From SFDP01 sp051653625 (GTDB lineage: Bacteria; Bacillota; Clostridia; Lachnospirales; Lachnospiraceae): 62,551 bases of DNA. The position numbers were made by a program, and so were the translations under genes. Of the stretch, positions 1-8,813 are shown one piece after another. Below the pieces are notes generated by a model that ran no database searches, had not been told where the DNA came from, and saw only the letters and a program-made list of their open reading frames with translations. Numbering within the stretch: the stretch's first letter is position 1; each line of letters begins with the position of its first letter. The stretch lies in assembly GCA_051653625.1 (NCBI GenBank), contig JBOFWM010000057.1:1-62551 (forward strand), given 5' to 3'.

Positions 1-689
1 TAGAACATGATGAAAATAATACATATATTATATGGGCAAAGGATTTAAATGATAATATTACAACATATACATATTCAGTAGATAGTATTAAAAGTATAGA
101 GAATCTAGAACCGGACGAATTAGAAGAGGAAGAGGAAAATAAGTGCATCACTGAAACAAGAAAAGAAGAAAACAAAGAGAGTGGTTTAGAAGTAATACCT
201 GAAGAATCTATCATGATAAATAGTAATCAAGAAGAGGTTAAGAAAGAACCAGTCCAAGAAGAGGGTATGGAAGAACCAATACAAGACGAAGAAATCATAG
301 AACCATTTCCTATAAAGAGTACGGAAGTGGAAGAACAAAAAAAAGAAAAGAATTATATTTTTATTGTAACATTTGGAATAGGAAGTATCATAGTTTCACT
401 TATGTTATTTATTATTTTAACTTATTTTACAGTTGGTGTTTATAATAAAGATGAAAAAGGCGAATATATATTTTTAGGAAAAGAATGGATTAAAAAAGAA
501 GAGGGAAGAACAAAGGTAACGATAGCAGAACGACTAGTAAATGTATCGTATACAAATTGTTATAGAATGAAACTTTCAAAACTATATCTACTACGGCATA
601 AACAAGAAGAACTTTTAGTTATATTTGGTGGAAAAAATATATCGGTTGTTACGATAGATGATAACATAGAAGTTGAAAATTGTTCTTAG
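1..689 (+). CDS. Membrane-anchored protein, 5'-truncated by window edge
   Basis: The reading frame is open from position 3 to a TAG at 687-689, so the gene begins outside the window; the first ATG in frame (213) is internal. The visible N-terminal part reads like the end of an Ig-like or beta-sandwich extracellular repeat (a run ending TTYTYSVDSI). It is followed by about 80 very acidic, Glu-rich residues, one hydrophobic segment (about DNA 346-444) and a roughly 80-residue tail. A surface or extracellular region, one transmembrane helix and a C-terminal domain is the simplest reading. The tail matches no family I recognise. No sortase motif is seen. Function is unknown. Confidence 0.6.
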   Translation, partial: EHDENNTYIIWAKDLNDNITTYTYSVDSIKSIENLEPDELEEEEENKCITETRKEENKESGLEVIPEESIMINSNQEEVKKEPVQEEGMEEPIQDEEIIEPFPIKSTEVEEQKKEKNYIFIVTFGIGSIIVSLMLFIILTYFTVGVYNKDEKGEYIFLGKEWIKKEEGRTKVTIAERLVNVSYTNCYRMKLSKLYLLRHKQEELLVIFGGKNISVVTIDDNIEVENCS

Positions 690-740
690 CTATAGTATAC
701 TCACCACAGTATATTAAAAATAATTAGGAGAAGAAATAGA

Positions 741-1814
741 ATGGGAAATTGGGAAGAAAATGTTAGAAAAGTAATACCATATGTTCCAGGAGAACAACCA
801 AGTGGAAAAAATATTATAAAATTAAACACAAATGAATGTCCTTATCCACCTAGCAAAGAGGTAAAGGCTGCATTAAATCACATAATAGAAGATCGCTTAC
901 GCCTTTATCCTGATCCTTGTGTAAGTGAATTAGTTGAGGAGTTAGCTACATATTATGAAGTGTCAAGTGATAATGTATTTGTTGGTGTTGGTTCAGATGA
1001 TGTCCTTGCAATGGCATTTCTAACGTTTTTTAATTCTAAAAGTCCCATTCTTTTTCCGGATATTACTTATTCTTTTTATGATGTATGGGCTGATTTATTT
1101 CAAATATCATATGAAAGAAAGCCATTAGATGAAATGTTTTTTATTAATAAAATGGATTATATGGTAGAAAATGGGGGAATTATAATACCAAACCCAAATG
1201 CACCAACGGGGATTTTTGAACCATTAGAAACAATCGAAGAAATTATCAAAAATAATCAAGATGTTGTAGTAATTATAGATGAGGCATATGTAGATTTTGG
1301 CGGAGAAAGTGCTATTTTTCTTACAAAAAAATATGAGAATCTCTTAGTGGTACAAACTTTCTCAAAATCAAGAGCATTAGCAGGTATGAGAATAGGATAT
1401 GCAATTGGTAGTAAAAAGTTAATTAAATTTTTAAATGACGCTAAATTTTCTTTTAATTCATACACCATGAATCTTACGTCTATAAAAGCTGGTGTAGCAT
1501 GTATAAAAGATGGTGTGTATTTTAAGGAAATTGTAAAAAAAGTAATTGATACAAGAGAGTGGACAAAGAAAGAGCTTACAAAATTAGGATTTTCATATAC
1601 CGATTCTAAAAGCAATTTCGTGTTTGTAACACATCCTACATATGAGGCGAAAATGTTATTTGAATCGTGTATGGAAGCAAATATATATGTACGATATTTT
1701 AATAAGCCTAGGATCAATAATTATTTGAGAATATCTATTGGAACGCAATTAGAAATGGAACAATTAATCAATCATTTAAAAGAAATAGTAAAGGATGGAA
1801 AAAACAATGATTAA
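741..1814 (+). CDS. hisC: Histidinol-phosphate aminotransferase family (HisC-like)
   Basis: Fold-type I PLP aminotransferase of 357 residues, the usual HisC length. The N-terminal PYVPGEQP and LNTNECPYPPS motifs are typical of HisC, and the Schiff-base lysine is K209 in TFSKSRALAGMRIGYA. The family converts imidazole-acetol phosphate and glutamate to histidinol phosphate; members can also act on aromatic amino acids. No other his genes lie nearby, so it is an orphan copy and the substrate is inferred from family only. It is preceded by an AGGAG ribosome site and heads a tight co-directional run to nadE; its stop overlaps the start of the next gene. Confidence 0.85.
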   Translation: MGNWEENVRKVIPYVPGEQPSGKNIIKLNTNECPYPPSKEVKAALNHIIEDRLRLYPDPCVSELVEELATYYEVSSDNVFVGVGSDDVLAMAFLTFFNSKSPILFPDITYSFYDVWADLFQISYERKPLDEMFFINKMDYMVENGGIIIPNPNAPTGIFEPLETIEEIIKNNQDVVVIIDEAYVDFGGESAIFLTKKYENLLVVQTFSKSRALAGMRIGYAIGSKKLIKFLNDAKFSFNSYTMNLTSIKAGVACIKDGVYFKEIVKKVIDTREWTKKELTKLGFSYTDSKSNFVFVTHPTYEAKMLFESCMEANIYVRYFNKPRINNYLRISIGTQLEMEQLINHLKEIVKDGKNND

Positions 1815-2658
1815 GATGATATTAAAAGGAGCAGTAATAGGAGTAGCTAATATTATTCCAGGAGTAAGTGGAGGTACTATGGCTGTTGCAATGGGGATTT
1901 ATGATCGTTTAATCTATGCAATTACCCATATAAAAAGTGAATTTAAAGAAGGCATACGATTTCTTCTTCCTATTATTATAGGAGTAGTACTTGGTATTGT
2001 GGTTTTAACAACTCTTATTACAGCATCTTTAACAAATTTTCCAGTACAAACAAATTTCTTATTTATTGGATTAATTCTTGGTGGAATTCCACTTATTTTA
2101 AATAGAATAAAAGAAACTGGAAAAAAGATAAGTGCGGGAAATATTATAACTTTTTTTGTGTTTTTAGCAATTGTTCTTTTGTTTGCAAGTTTTGGTGAAA
2201 CAGAAGGAAATGTTGCAGATGTATCAATGGATTTTGTAAATATCATTAAGTTATTTGGTGTAGGTGTAATAGCAAGTGCAACTATGGTTATTCCGGGCGT
2301 AAGTGGTTCTATGGTACTTATGTTAATTGGGTATTATTATACGATTCTTGAAACGGTATCTTCATTTGTACGTGCAGTATTTTCTTTTGATATTCCGATT
2401 ATTATGCAAGGTATCGGTATTTTAATGCCTTTTGGAATTGGTGTATTAATAGGAATTGGTGTAATTGCAAAACTTGTTGAGATCGTGTTTGCAAAATTAC
2501 CAAACTATGCTTTTTGTGGAATTCTTGGATTAATTGTTGCATCTCCTGCAGCTATTATAATTGTATCGGATTTAAGTAGATATAATATGGTATCTGTTGG
2601 AACGGGAATTATAACCTTTGGAATCGGATTTTTTATTGCGACAAAACTTGGAGAATAA
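1807..2658 (+). CDS. popT: DUF368 membrane protein, PopT-type polyprenyl-phosphate transporter
   Basis: Polytopic membrane protein of the DUF368 family. The signature IIPGVSGGTMAVAMGIYD near the N-terminus and a second copy, VIPGVSGSMVLMLIGYY, about 155 residues later are the duplicated half-repeats of this family. DUF368 proteins (PopT) were shown to recycle undecaprenyl phosphate across the membrane for peptidoglycan and wall polymer synthesis; that role is family knowledge. An ATG at 1795 is also in frame, but the AAGGATGG ribosome site at 1791-1798 fits the ATG at 1807 better. The start overlaps the end of hisC by 8 bases, so the two are probably translationally coupled. Confidence 0.82.
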   Translation: MIKMILKGAVIGVANIIPGVSGGTMAVAMGIYDRLIYAITHIKSEFKEGIRFLLPIIIGVVLGIVVLTTLITASLTNFPVQTNFLFIGLILGGIPLILNRIKETGKKISAGNIITFFVFLAIVLLFASFGETEGNVADVSMDFVNIIKLFGVGVIASATMVIPGVSGSMVLMLIGYYYTILETVSSFVRAVFSFDIPIIMQGIGILMPFGIGVLIGIGVIAKLVEIVFAKLPNYAFCGILGLIVASPAAIIIVSDLSRYNMVSVGTGIITFGIGFFIATKLGE

Positions 2659-2664
2659 TATAGT

Positions 2665-3411
2665 ATGGAAGCGTATTTAGACTTTGCAAGAGTATATGAT
2701 ATTTTTATGGACGAAACACCTTATGAAGAATGGCATGCTTTTTTAATTGATTATTTAAAAAAACAACGAATTGAAAATGGAATTATTTTAGATTTAGGAT
2801 GCGGAACTGGTACATTAACTAATATGTTACAAAAGTCGGGATATGATATGATAGGCATTGATAACTCAGAAGCCATGCTTTCTATTGCAATAGAAAAATT
2901 AAAAGAAGAAGATACTATTTTATATTTATTACAAGATATGAGAGAGTTTGAATTATATGGAACTGTTTCTGCTGTTATTTCTGTTTGTGATTCTATTAAT
3001 TATCTTTTAGAAGAAGAGGATGTAATAGAATGCTTTCGACTTGTAAATAATTATTTAGATCCAAAGGGAATTTTTATTTTTGATTTTAATAGTCTCTATA
3101 AATATGAAGTGCTTATAGGGGAGCAAACTATTGCAGAGAATCGAGAAGAGTGTAGTTTTATTTGGGAAAATTATTTTCACAAAGAAGAACATATTAACGA
3201 ATATGATTTAACTTTATTTGTAAAAGAAGAAGATTGTTATCAAAAGTTTTGTGAAACGCATTTTCAAAGAGGATATACATTGGAGGAAATGAAGCAGTAT
3301 TTGCAGGAAGCTAATTTAGAATTTATAGAAGCATTTGATGCAGATACAAAAAAAGAAGTACACTCCAAAAGTGAAAGAATATATTGTATCGCAAGAGAAT
3401 GTGGTAAATAA
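2665..3411 (+). CDS. Class I SAM-dependent methyltransferase
   Basis: A 248-residue Rossmann-fold methyltransferase. Motif I is clear (ILDLGCGTGTLTNML, about residues 41-55), followed by the acidic residue binding the ribose (GIDNSEAMLSIA) and a motif IV-like VISVCDSINYL. The N-terminal YLDFARVYDIFMDETPYEEW is common in Clostridia genes annotated as class I methyltransferases located next to hslO. The substrate cannot be told from sequence. It starts 6 bases after popT and ends 24 bases before hslO, so it is in the same operon. Confidence 0.85.
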   Translation: MEAYLDFARVYDIFMDETPYEEWHAFLIDYLKKQRIENGIILDLGCGTGTLTNMLQKSGYDMIGIDNSEAMLSIAIEKLKEEDTILYLLQDMREFELYGTVSAVISVCDSINYLLEEEDVIECFRLVNNYLDPKGIFIFDFNSLYKYEVLIGEQTIAENREECSFIWENYFHKEEHINEYDLTLFVKEEDCYQKFCETHFQRGYTLEEMKQYLQEANLEFIEAFDADTKKEVHSKSERIYCIARECGK

Positions 3412-3435
3412 GAATAGAAAGAAAAGGAAATAAAA

Positions 3436-4317
3436 ATGAAAGATTATATTATAAGAGCAACGGCAGCAGATGCCCAAATACGTGCCTTTGCTATTTCTTC
3501 AAAAAATATTGTAGAAACTGCAAGAAAGGCACATAATACAAGTCCAGTTGCAACAGCAGCGCTTGGCAGAGTTTTAACAGCAACAAGTATGATGGGAAGT
3601 ATGCTTAAGGGAGAAAAGGATATTTTAACCATTACAGTTAATGGAAGTGGTCCATTAGTAAGTATGACTTGTACAGCAGATTCGAATGGAAATGTAAAGG
3701 GATATGCAAAAAATCCCCATGTTATGATTCCAGCGAATGAAAAAGGAAAGCTTGATGTTGCAAGTGCTGTAGGAATTGGTTTTATGAATGTTATAAAAGA
3801 TATGGGATTAAAAGAACCATATGTGGGGCAGACTGTGCTTCAAACAAGTGAAATTGCAGAAGATCTCACGTTTTACTTTGCAACGAGTGAACAAGTTCCT
3901 TCTTCTGTTGGGTTGGGAGTATTATTAGATAAAGAGACAAATACAGTAAAACAAGCAGGTGGATTTATTATTCAGTTGATGCCATTTGCAAGTGATGAAG
4001 TGATTGATCAATTAGAGAAAAATTTATCAAAAGTAGATTCGGTGACAAATATTTTAGAAGCAGGAAATACGCCTGAACAATTACTTGAAATAATATTAGC
4101 GGGATTTGATTTAGAAATCAATGAAAAAACAGAAGTTGAATTTTCATGTAATTGTAGTAAAGAGCGTGTTTCAAAAGCTTTGATTAGTATTGGAAAAAAG
4201 GAATTAGAAGAAATTATCAATGATGGAAAAGAAACAGAATTAAATTGTCATTTTTGTAATACTTTTTATCATTTTTCTGTAGATGAAATAAAAGAATTAT
4301 TAAAAAAAGCAAAATGA
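3436..4317 (+). CDS. hslO: Hsp33 redox-regulated chaperone
   Basis: Cytoplasmic holdase chaperone switched on by oxidation. The 293-residue length and the conserved N-terminus DYIIRATAADAQIRAFA fit the family. The redox switch is intact: C238-x-C240 and C271-x2-C274 bind zinc when reduced and form disulfides on oxidative unfolding (established for E. coli Hsp33). It has its own ribosome site (GAAAAGGA) and sits between the methyltransferase and nadE in the same direction. Confidence 0.95.
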   Translation: MKDYIIRATAADAQIRAFAISSKNIVETARKAHNTSPVATAALGRVLTATSMMGSMLKGEKDILTITVNGSGPLVSMTCTADSNGNVKGYAKNPHVMIPANEKGKLDVASAVGIGFMNVIKDMGLKEPYVGQTVLQTSEIAEDLTFYFATSEQVPSSVGLGVLLDKETNTVKQAGGFIIQLMPFASDEVIDQLEKNLSKVDSVTNILEAGNTPEQLLEIILAGFDLEINEKTEVEFSCNCSKERVSKALISIGKKELEEIINDGKETELNCHFCNTFYHFSVDEIKELLKKAK

Positions 4318-4349
4318 CATTAGACATTAAGGAAAGGAATATATAATGT

Positions 4350-6257
4350 ATGAAAGATGGACGAATAAAAGTTGCAGCACATACACCTAAGATTCAAGTG
4401 GCAAACCCGATATATAATGGAGAGTCTATATATAAATTGATGTGTAGTTCTTATGACAGTGGTGCTAAAATCATTGTCTTTCCAGAACTTTGTATTACAG
4501 GATTTACATGTAATGATTTGTTCTTACAAGAAACATTATTAACAGAAGCAAAAAAAACTTTGCAGAAACTTGTAGAATCATCAAAAGGAATGGAAGCACT
4601 TTTTTTTGTAGGACTTCCGCTAGAAATTAAAGGAAAATTATATAATGTGGCAGCAGCGTTTAATAATGGAAAATTATTAGCATTTGTTCCAAAAACAAAT
4701 ATTCCGAATTATAGTGAATTTTATGAAGTACGACATTTTGTTAGTGGAGATGGTTTAAATGAAGTTATTGAGTTTTATGGAAATAAAATTCCAGTAAAAC
4801 GCGAAATTTTATTTACTACAAATGTTTTAGAAGGATTGTATGTAGGATGTGAATTATGTGAAGATGTATGGGTAATTAATCCGCCCTCTACAAATCACGT
4901 ACTTGCAGGCGCGACTGTTATCGTAAACTTATCGGCATCTAATGAGATAGTGGGAAAAGATGACTATAGAAGTCAATTGTTACAATCTACAAGTGCAAGA
5001 TTAGTGAGTGGATATATATATGCTAGTGCTGGAGAGGGAGAATCAACGCAAGATTTAGTATTTGCAGGAAAAAATAGAATTTTAGAAAATGGTAGAATTA
5101 TAGCAGAAAGCAAGGCTTTTTATAATGAAAGCATTTATGGTGTATTAGATCTTGCAAAAATACGACACGAGCGTCGTAGAATGAATACTTTCTTATATGA
5201 GAGTAATTCATATGAAATCATGGAATTTGATTGCATTCAAACAAAAATATCGGGAGTGGAAATTCTAAACAAAACTCCATTTGTTCCGTCAATAAAAGAA
5301 GAAAAAGAAAAAAGATGTGAAGATATATTATCTATTCAAGCATATGGGTTAAAAAAACGATTAGAACACACAGGGTGTAAAAAACCAATCATAGGAATTT
5401 CTGGTGGATTAGATTCCACATTGGCGCTTTTAGTAATAGTAAAAGCTATGGATTTACTAAAAATAGAACGAAAAAATATTTATTGTATTACGATGCCTTG
5501 TTTTGGAACAACGGATCGAACTTATGAAAATGCATGTAAATTGACGAATATGTTAGGTGCCACGTTAGAAGAAATTGATATAAAAGAAGCAGTTACGATT
5601 CATTTTAAAGATATTTCTCATGATATAAATGTACATGATGTTACGTATGAAAATGGACAAGCAAGAGAGAGAACGCAGATTCTTATGAATATTGCAAATC
5701 GAGAAAATGGAATGGTAATTGGAACAGGAGATATGTCAGAACTCGCATTAGGATGGGCAACCTATAATGGAGATCATATGTCAATGTATGGGGTAAATTG
5801 TGGTGTGCCAAAAACTTTAGTGCGCCACTTAGTATCTTATTATGCAGATACTTTAAAAGAGGAATCTTTAAAAGAAGTGTTATACGATATTTTACAAACA
5901 CCAGTAAGTCCAGAACTACTACCTCCTGTAGATGGTGTAATTTCACAAAAAACAGAAGATCTCGTTGGACCGTATGAGTTACATGATTTTTATCTTTACT
6001 ATATGTTACGATTAAATTATAGTCCAACAAAAATATATGAAAGCGCAATAGAATCTTTTAAAGAGGAATATTCAAAAGAAACCATTAAAAAATGGTTAGT
6101 AGTTTTTTATACAAGATTTTTTACGCAACAATTTAAACGTTCTTGTATGCCTGATGGACCTAAAGTTGGAAGCGTATCGTTATCACCAAGAGGCGATCTT
6201 AGAATGCCTTCTGATGCAGTAGGAAAAATTTGGATAGAAGAAGCAAAAAACCTGTAA
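4350..6257 (+). CDS. nadE: Glutamine-dependent NAD+ synthetase
   Basis: Last step of NAD synthesis: amidation of nicotinate adenine dinucleotide using ammonia released from glutamine. Two domains are visible. The N-terminal nitrilase-type glutaminase has a triad E46 (FPELCITGF), K115 (PKTNIPN) and C170 (GCELCEDVW). The C-terminal synthetase has the ATP pyrophosphatase loop S351-GGLDS. The length of 635 aa is normal for the glutamine-dependent form. Of two close ATGs (4345 and 4350), only 4350 is in frame. It is last in the hisC-to-nadE run, and its stop codon lies in the stem of the following terminator. Confidence 0.95.
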   Translation: MKDGRIKVAAHTPKIQVANPIYNGESIYKLMCSSYDSGAKIIVFPELCITGFTCNDLFLQETLLTEAKKTLQKLVESSKGMEALFFVGLPLEIKGKLYNVAAAFNNGKLLAFVPKTNIPNYSEFYEVRHFVSGDGLNEVIEFYGNKIPVKREILFTTNVLEGLYVGCELCEDVWVINPPSTNHVLAGATVIVNLSASNEIVGKDDYRSQLLQSTSARLVSGYIYASAGEGESTQDLVFAGKNRILENGRIIAESKAFYNESIYGVLDLAKIRHERRRMNTFLYESNSYEIMEFDCIQTKISGVEILNKTPFVPSIKEEKEKRCEDILSIQAYGLKKRLEHTGCKKPIIGISGGLDSTLALLVIVKAMDLLKIERKNIYCITMPCFGTTDRTYENACKLTNMLGATLEEIDIKEAVTIHFKDISHDINVHDVTYENGQARERTQILMNIANRENGMVIGTGDMSELALGWATYNGDHMSMYGVNCGVPKTLVRHLVSYYADTLKEESLKEVLYDILQTPVSPELLPPVDGVISQKTEDLVGPYELHDFYLYYMLRLNYSPTKIYESAIESFKEEYSKETIKKWLVVFYTRFFTQQFKRSCMPDGPKVGSVSLSPRGDLRMPSDAVGKIWIEEAKNL

Positions 6258-6281
6258 GTGATATTACTTACAGGTTTTTTA
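6251..6281. terminator. Bidirectional rho-independent terminator
   Basis: Perfect 9-bp stem CCTGTAAGT / ACTTACAGG with a 6-base loop, flanked by a run of T on the right (6275-6280) and a run of A on the left (6245-6250). It therefore ends nadE on the plus strand and the reverse-strand gene 6290-6733. The nadE stop is inside the left arm. Confidence 0.9.
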
Positions 6282-6289
6282 ATAGAGAA

Positions 6290-6733
6290 TTACTCTGTTT
6301 CTATATTACTTGCTTGTTCTATACAAGATGTAATGGCATTTAATAGAACAAGTGAAGTATATTTGTTGTCATCAGAATAGCTTAAATTATCAAGAGACTG
6401 TTTTTCTAGAATTTGAGCAGATAAATGATCTAATGCAGGCTCCATCAGTGGATACATTGTAGCAACTGCTTCATCTAGATTGTTAAGAGTAATTGCAGTA
6501 ATTTCATTGGTATCAACCATAACTACAACTTCTACTGTATTTCCGTTAAATTCAAGAGAGGTCGTATATTTACCAGGAACATAGGTAGAAATACTAGCTT
6601 CTTCTTTGTCTTTTTCCTTAGGTGAAAACATCATCACTAAAAGAATTACAAATAAAATTCCAAGAGATAAAAAAACCCCAGTATATATTAATTCTTTTAA
6701 ATGAAGTACTACAATTTTTGTTTTGCCTATCAT
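6290..6733 (-). CDS. Membrane-anchored protein with degenerate FMN-binding-like domain
   Basis: A 147-residue protein with one N-terminal transmembrane helix (about residues 15-35, VFLSLGILFVILLVMMF) and an extracellular domain. The pattern GKYTTSLEFNGNTVEVVVMVDTN, then LDHLSAQILEKQSLD and a final helix LLNAITSCIEQA, follows the layout of FMN_bind domains (as in RnfG and NqrC). The flavinylation motif SGAT[ST] is replaced by a region around SDDNKYTS, so covalent FMN is not expected. The homology is my inference from pattern only. It is transcribed divergently from glnA. Confidence 0.5.
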   Translation of the reverse strand: MIGKTKIVVLHLKELIYTGVFLSLGILFVILLVMMFSPKEKDKEEASISTYVPGKYTTSLEFNGNTVEVVVMVDTNEITAITLNNLDEAVATMYPLMEPALDHLSAQILEKQSLDNLSYSDDNKYTSLVLLNAITSCIEQASNIETE

Positions 6734-6823
6734 ATTTTCATTCCTATATATCGCTTTGTATATCCTATGAATCAGTACTAAAAAATATGACTAAGAGAAT
6801 TCAAGTTATTGCCAGTTTTCATT

Positions 6824-6852
6824 TTGAATGGTATCATAGTATAAATTATATT
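6824..6852 (+). promoter_or_regulatory. Putative sigma-A promoter of glnA
   Basis: TTGAAT (6824-6829), 17 bases, TATATT (6847-6852). The predicted start at about 6859 leaves only about 24 bases of leader before glnA, with an AAAGGAG ribosome site, so no room exists for a leader RNA switch. Confidence 0.55.
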
Positions 6853-6882
6853 AATGTGTAATTTGAAAGGAGCTATAAATTT

Positions 6883-8214
6883 ATGATAAGTTATAGTAAA
6901 GAAGAAATTTTTGAACGAGTAAGAGAAGAGGATGTAGAATTTATACGTCTTCAATTTACCGATGTATATGGCAACTTGAAAAATGTTGCAATTACTGCTA
7001 ATCAATTAGAACGAGCATTAAATAATGAATGTATGTTTGATGTTTCTAGTATTAGAGGGTTTTATAATAGAGAAGAATCAGATATGTATTTATATCCAGA
7101 TTTAAGTACCTTTGCAATTTTCCCATGGAGACCACAACAAGGAAAAGTAGCAAGGTTAATTTGTGATGTTTATCGTCCAAATAAGCAACCATTTATGGGG
7201 GATCCAAGACAAGTATTAAAAAAAGTGGTAAATGAAGCAAAAGAGATGGGATATACGTTTCATGTAGGACCAGAATGTGAATTTTTTCTTTTTAATACAG
7301 ATGAATTTGGTTTACCAACAACACAAACACATGAAAAAGCGGGATATTTCGATTGTGGACCAGTAGATTTAGGAGAAAACGCAAGAAGGGACATTGTATT
7401 TACTTTAGAAGATATGGGATTCTCAGTGGAGCGATCGCACCATGAAGTAGCACCAGCACAACATGAAGTAGATTTTAAATACGATGAAGCTTTAGTAACA
7501 GCTGATAATATAATGACTTTTCGCCTTGCAGTAAAAACTGTTGCAAAACGTCATGGTTTACATGCAACATTTATGCCAAAACCAAAACAAGAAATTAATG
7601 GTTCTGGGATGCATTTAAATATGTCTTTGCATAAAGGGGAGATAAATGTTTTTAGTGATCCATCGAATGTATATGGATTGAGTGAAGATGCATATTATTT
7701 TATAGGTGGAATTATGGAACATATTAAGGCAATTACTTTAGTAACGAATCCGCTTGTTAATTCCTATAAACGTTTAGTGCCTGGATATGAAGCTCCAGTT
7801 GATATTGCATGGAGTGCTAGTAATAGAAGTCCATTACTTCGAATTCCATTTAAAAAGGATGAGAATACAAGAGTGGAGCTTAGAAGTCCAGATCCAAGTG
7901 CAAATCCATACCTTGCATTAGCAGTATGTTTGAAAGCTGGATTAGAAGGAATTCGTAATAAAACGATGCCACCTGAAAGTATTAATGATGATTTATCTGC
8001 TCTGTCGCAAAAAGAAAAAACAAATATGGGAATCGATACATTGCCATCTACTTTAAGAGATGCAATTTATGAATTTGAAAAAGATCCATTAATGAAAGAA
8101 ATATTTGGAGTTGATTTATACGATAGTTACTTAGAGCTAAAAAAAGAAGAATGGAATAGATATCATATGCATGTTACAGCATGGGAAACAGAAGAATATC
8201 TTGGAACATATTAA
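6883..8214 (+). CDS. glnA: Glutamine synthetase type I
   Basis: Makes glutamine from glutamate, ammonia and ATP. 443 aa, the GSI-alpha size of Firmicutes. The beta-grasp N-domain contains QFTDVYGNLKNV. Metal and ATP site motifs are visible: VGPECEFFLF, HHEVAPAQHEVDF, the NGSGMHLNMSL block and the NRSPLLRIP block, then ELRSPDPSANPYLALA. The adenylylation-site region of the GSI-beta class is not apparent. It is followed at 31 bases by an ANTAR regulator, a common pairing in Clostridia, which suggests nitrogen-responsive control. Confidence 0.96.
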   Translation: MISYSKEEIFERVREEDVEFIRLQFTDVYGNLKNVAITANQLERALNNECMFDVSSIRGFYNREESDMYLYPDLSTFAIFPWRPQQGKVARLICDVYRPNKQPFMGDPRQVLKKVVNEAKEMGYTFHVGPECEFFLFNTDEFGLPTTQTHEKAGYFDCGPVDLGENARRDIVFTLEDMGFSVERSHHEVAPAQHEVDFKYDEALVTADNIMTFRLAVKTVAKRHGLHATFMPKPKQEINGSGMHLNMSLHKGEINVFSDPSNVYGLSEDAYYFIGGIMEHIKAITLVTNPLVNSYKRLVPGYEAPVDIAWSASNRSPLLRIPFKKDENTRVELRSPDPSANPYLALAVCLKAGLEGIRNKTMPPESINDDLSALSQKEKTNMGIDTLPSTLRDAIYEFEKDPLMKEIFGVDLYDSYLELKKEEWNRYHMHVTAWETEEYLGTY

Positions 8215-8245
8215 GCATTAAGGCAAGGGCGAGGAGGAAGTACAA

Positions 8246-8809
8246 GTGGTAAATATAATCGTTGCTTTCCCCAAAATGGAACATGGAAAAAGCATTAAGA
8301 ACCTTTTGGTTCGAAGCGGGTTCTCGACAGTTACCATATGTACGACGGGAGCAGCTGTCTTATCATCAGCAGATGGACTTTCAAGTGGAATTATTATATG
8401 TGGATATAAGTTGCAAGATATGATTTATCATGAAATAAAAGCAGATATGCCAGAAAGATTTTCTTTTATATTGATGGCATCAAGACAAAATTTAAATGAA
8501 TGTAATGATTCGGATATTATAACACTTGAAATGCCACTTAAGGTACAAGAGTTATTAGAGATTGTGGAATCTACTAGTCAGATGATTGAAAGACGACGAA
8601 AAAAGGAAAGGAATTTACCGAAAAAAAGAGTAGAACAAGATAAGGAATTAATTCAAAAAGCAAAATCATTTCTAATGGAATATAAAAATATGCTTGAGGA
8701 AGAGGCTTATAGATACATACAAAAATTAAGTATGGATAGCAGTACTAATATGGTAGAAACAGCACAGAAAATTTTAATGATGTATAATAAACCAGAAATG
8801 GAGGGATAG
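8246..8809 (+). CDS. ANTAR-domain RNA-binding antiterminator
   Basis: A 187-residue response-regulator-like protein. The N-terminal about 120 residues look like a receiver domain with degenerate phospho-acceptor motifs. After a basic linker (RRRKKERNLPKKR) comes a C-terminal ANTAR three-helix domain containing LIQKAKSFLMEYKNMLEEEA and YRYIQKLSMDSSTNMVETAQ. ANTAR proteins bind paired RNA hairpins with hexanucleotide loops (A at 1, G at 4) and prevent termination. The start is GTG, placed by the strong GAGGAGGAAG site. It lies between glnA and dapF; a possible RNA target is the gltA leader at 39649-39691. Confidence 0.85.
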   Translation: MVNIIVAFPKMEHGKSIKNLLVRSGFSTVTICTTGAAVLSSADGLSSGIIICGYKLQDMIYHEIKADMPERFSFILMASRQNLNECNDSDIITLEMPLKVQELLEIVESTSQMIERRRKKERNLPKKRVEQDKELIQKAKSFLMEYKNMLEEEAYRYIQKLSMDSSTNMVETAQKILMMYNKPEMEG

Positions 8810-8813
8810 TACA

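Noticed and set aside
6883..8214. ANTAR target RNA in front of glnA
   Set aside because: The predicted leader is only about 24 bases, with no hexaloop hairpin or terminator.
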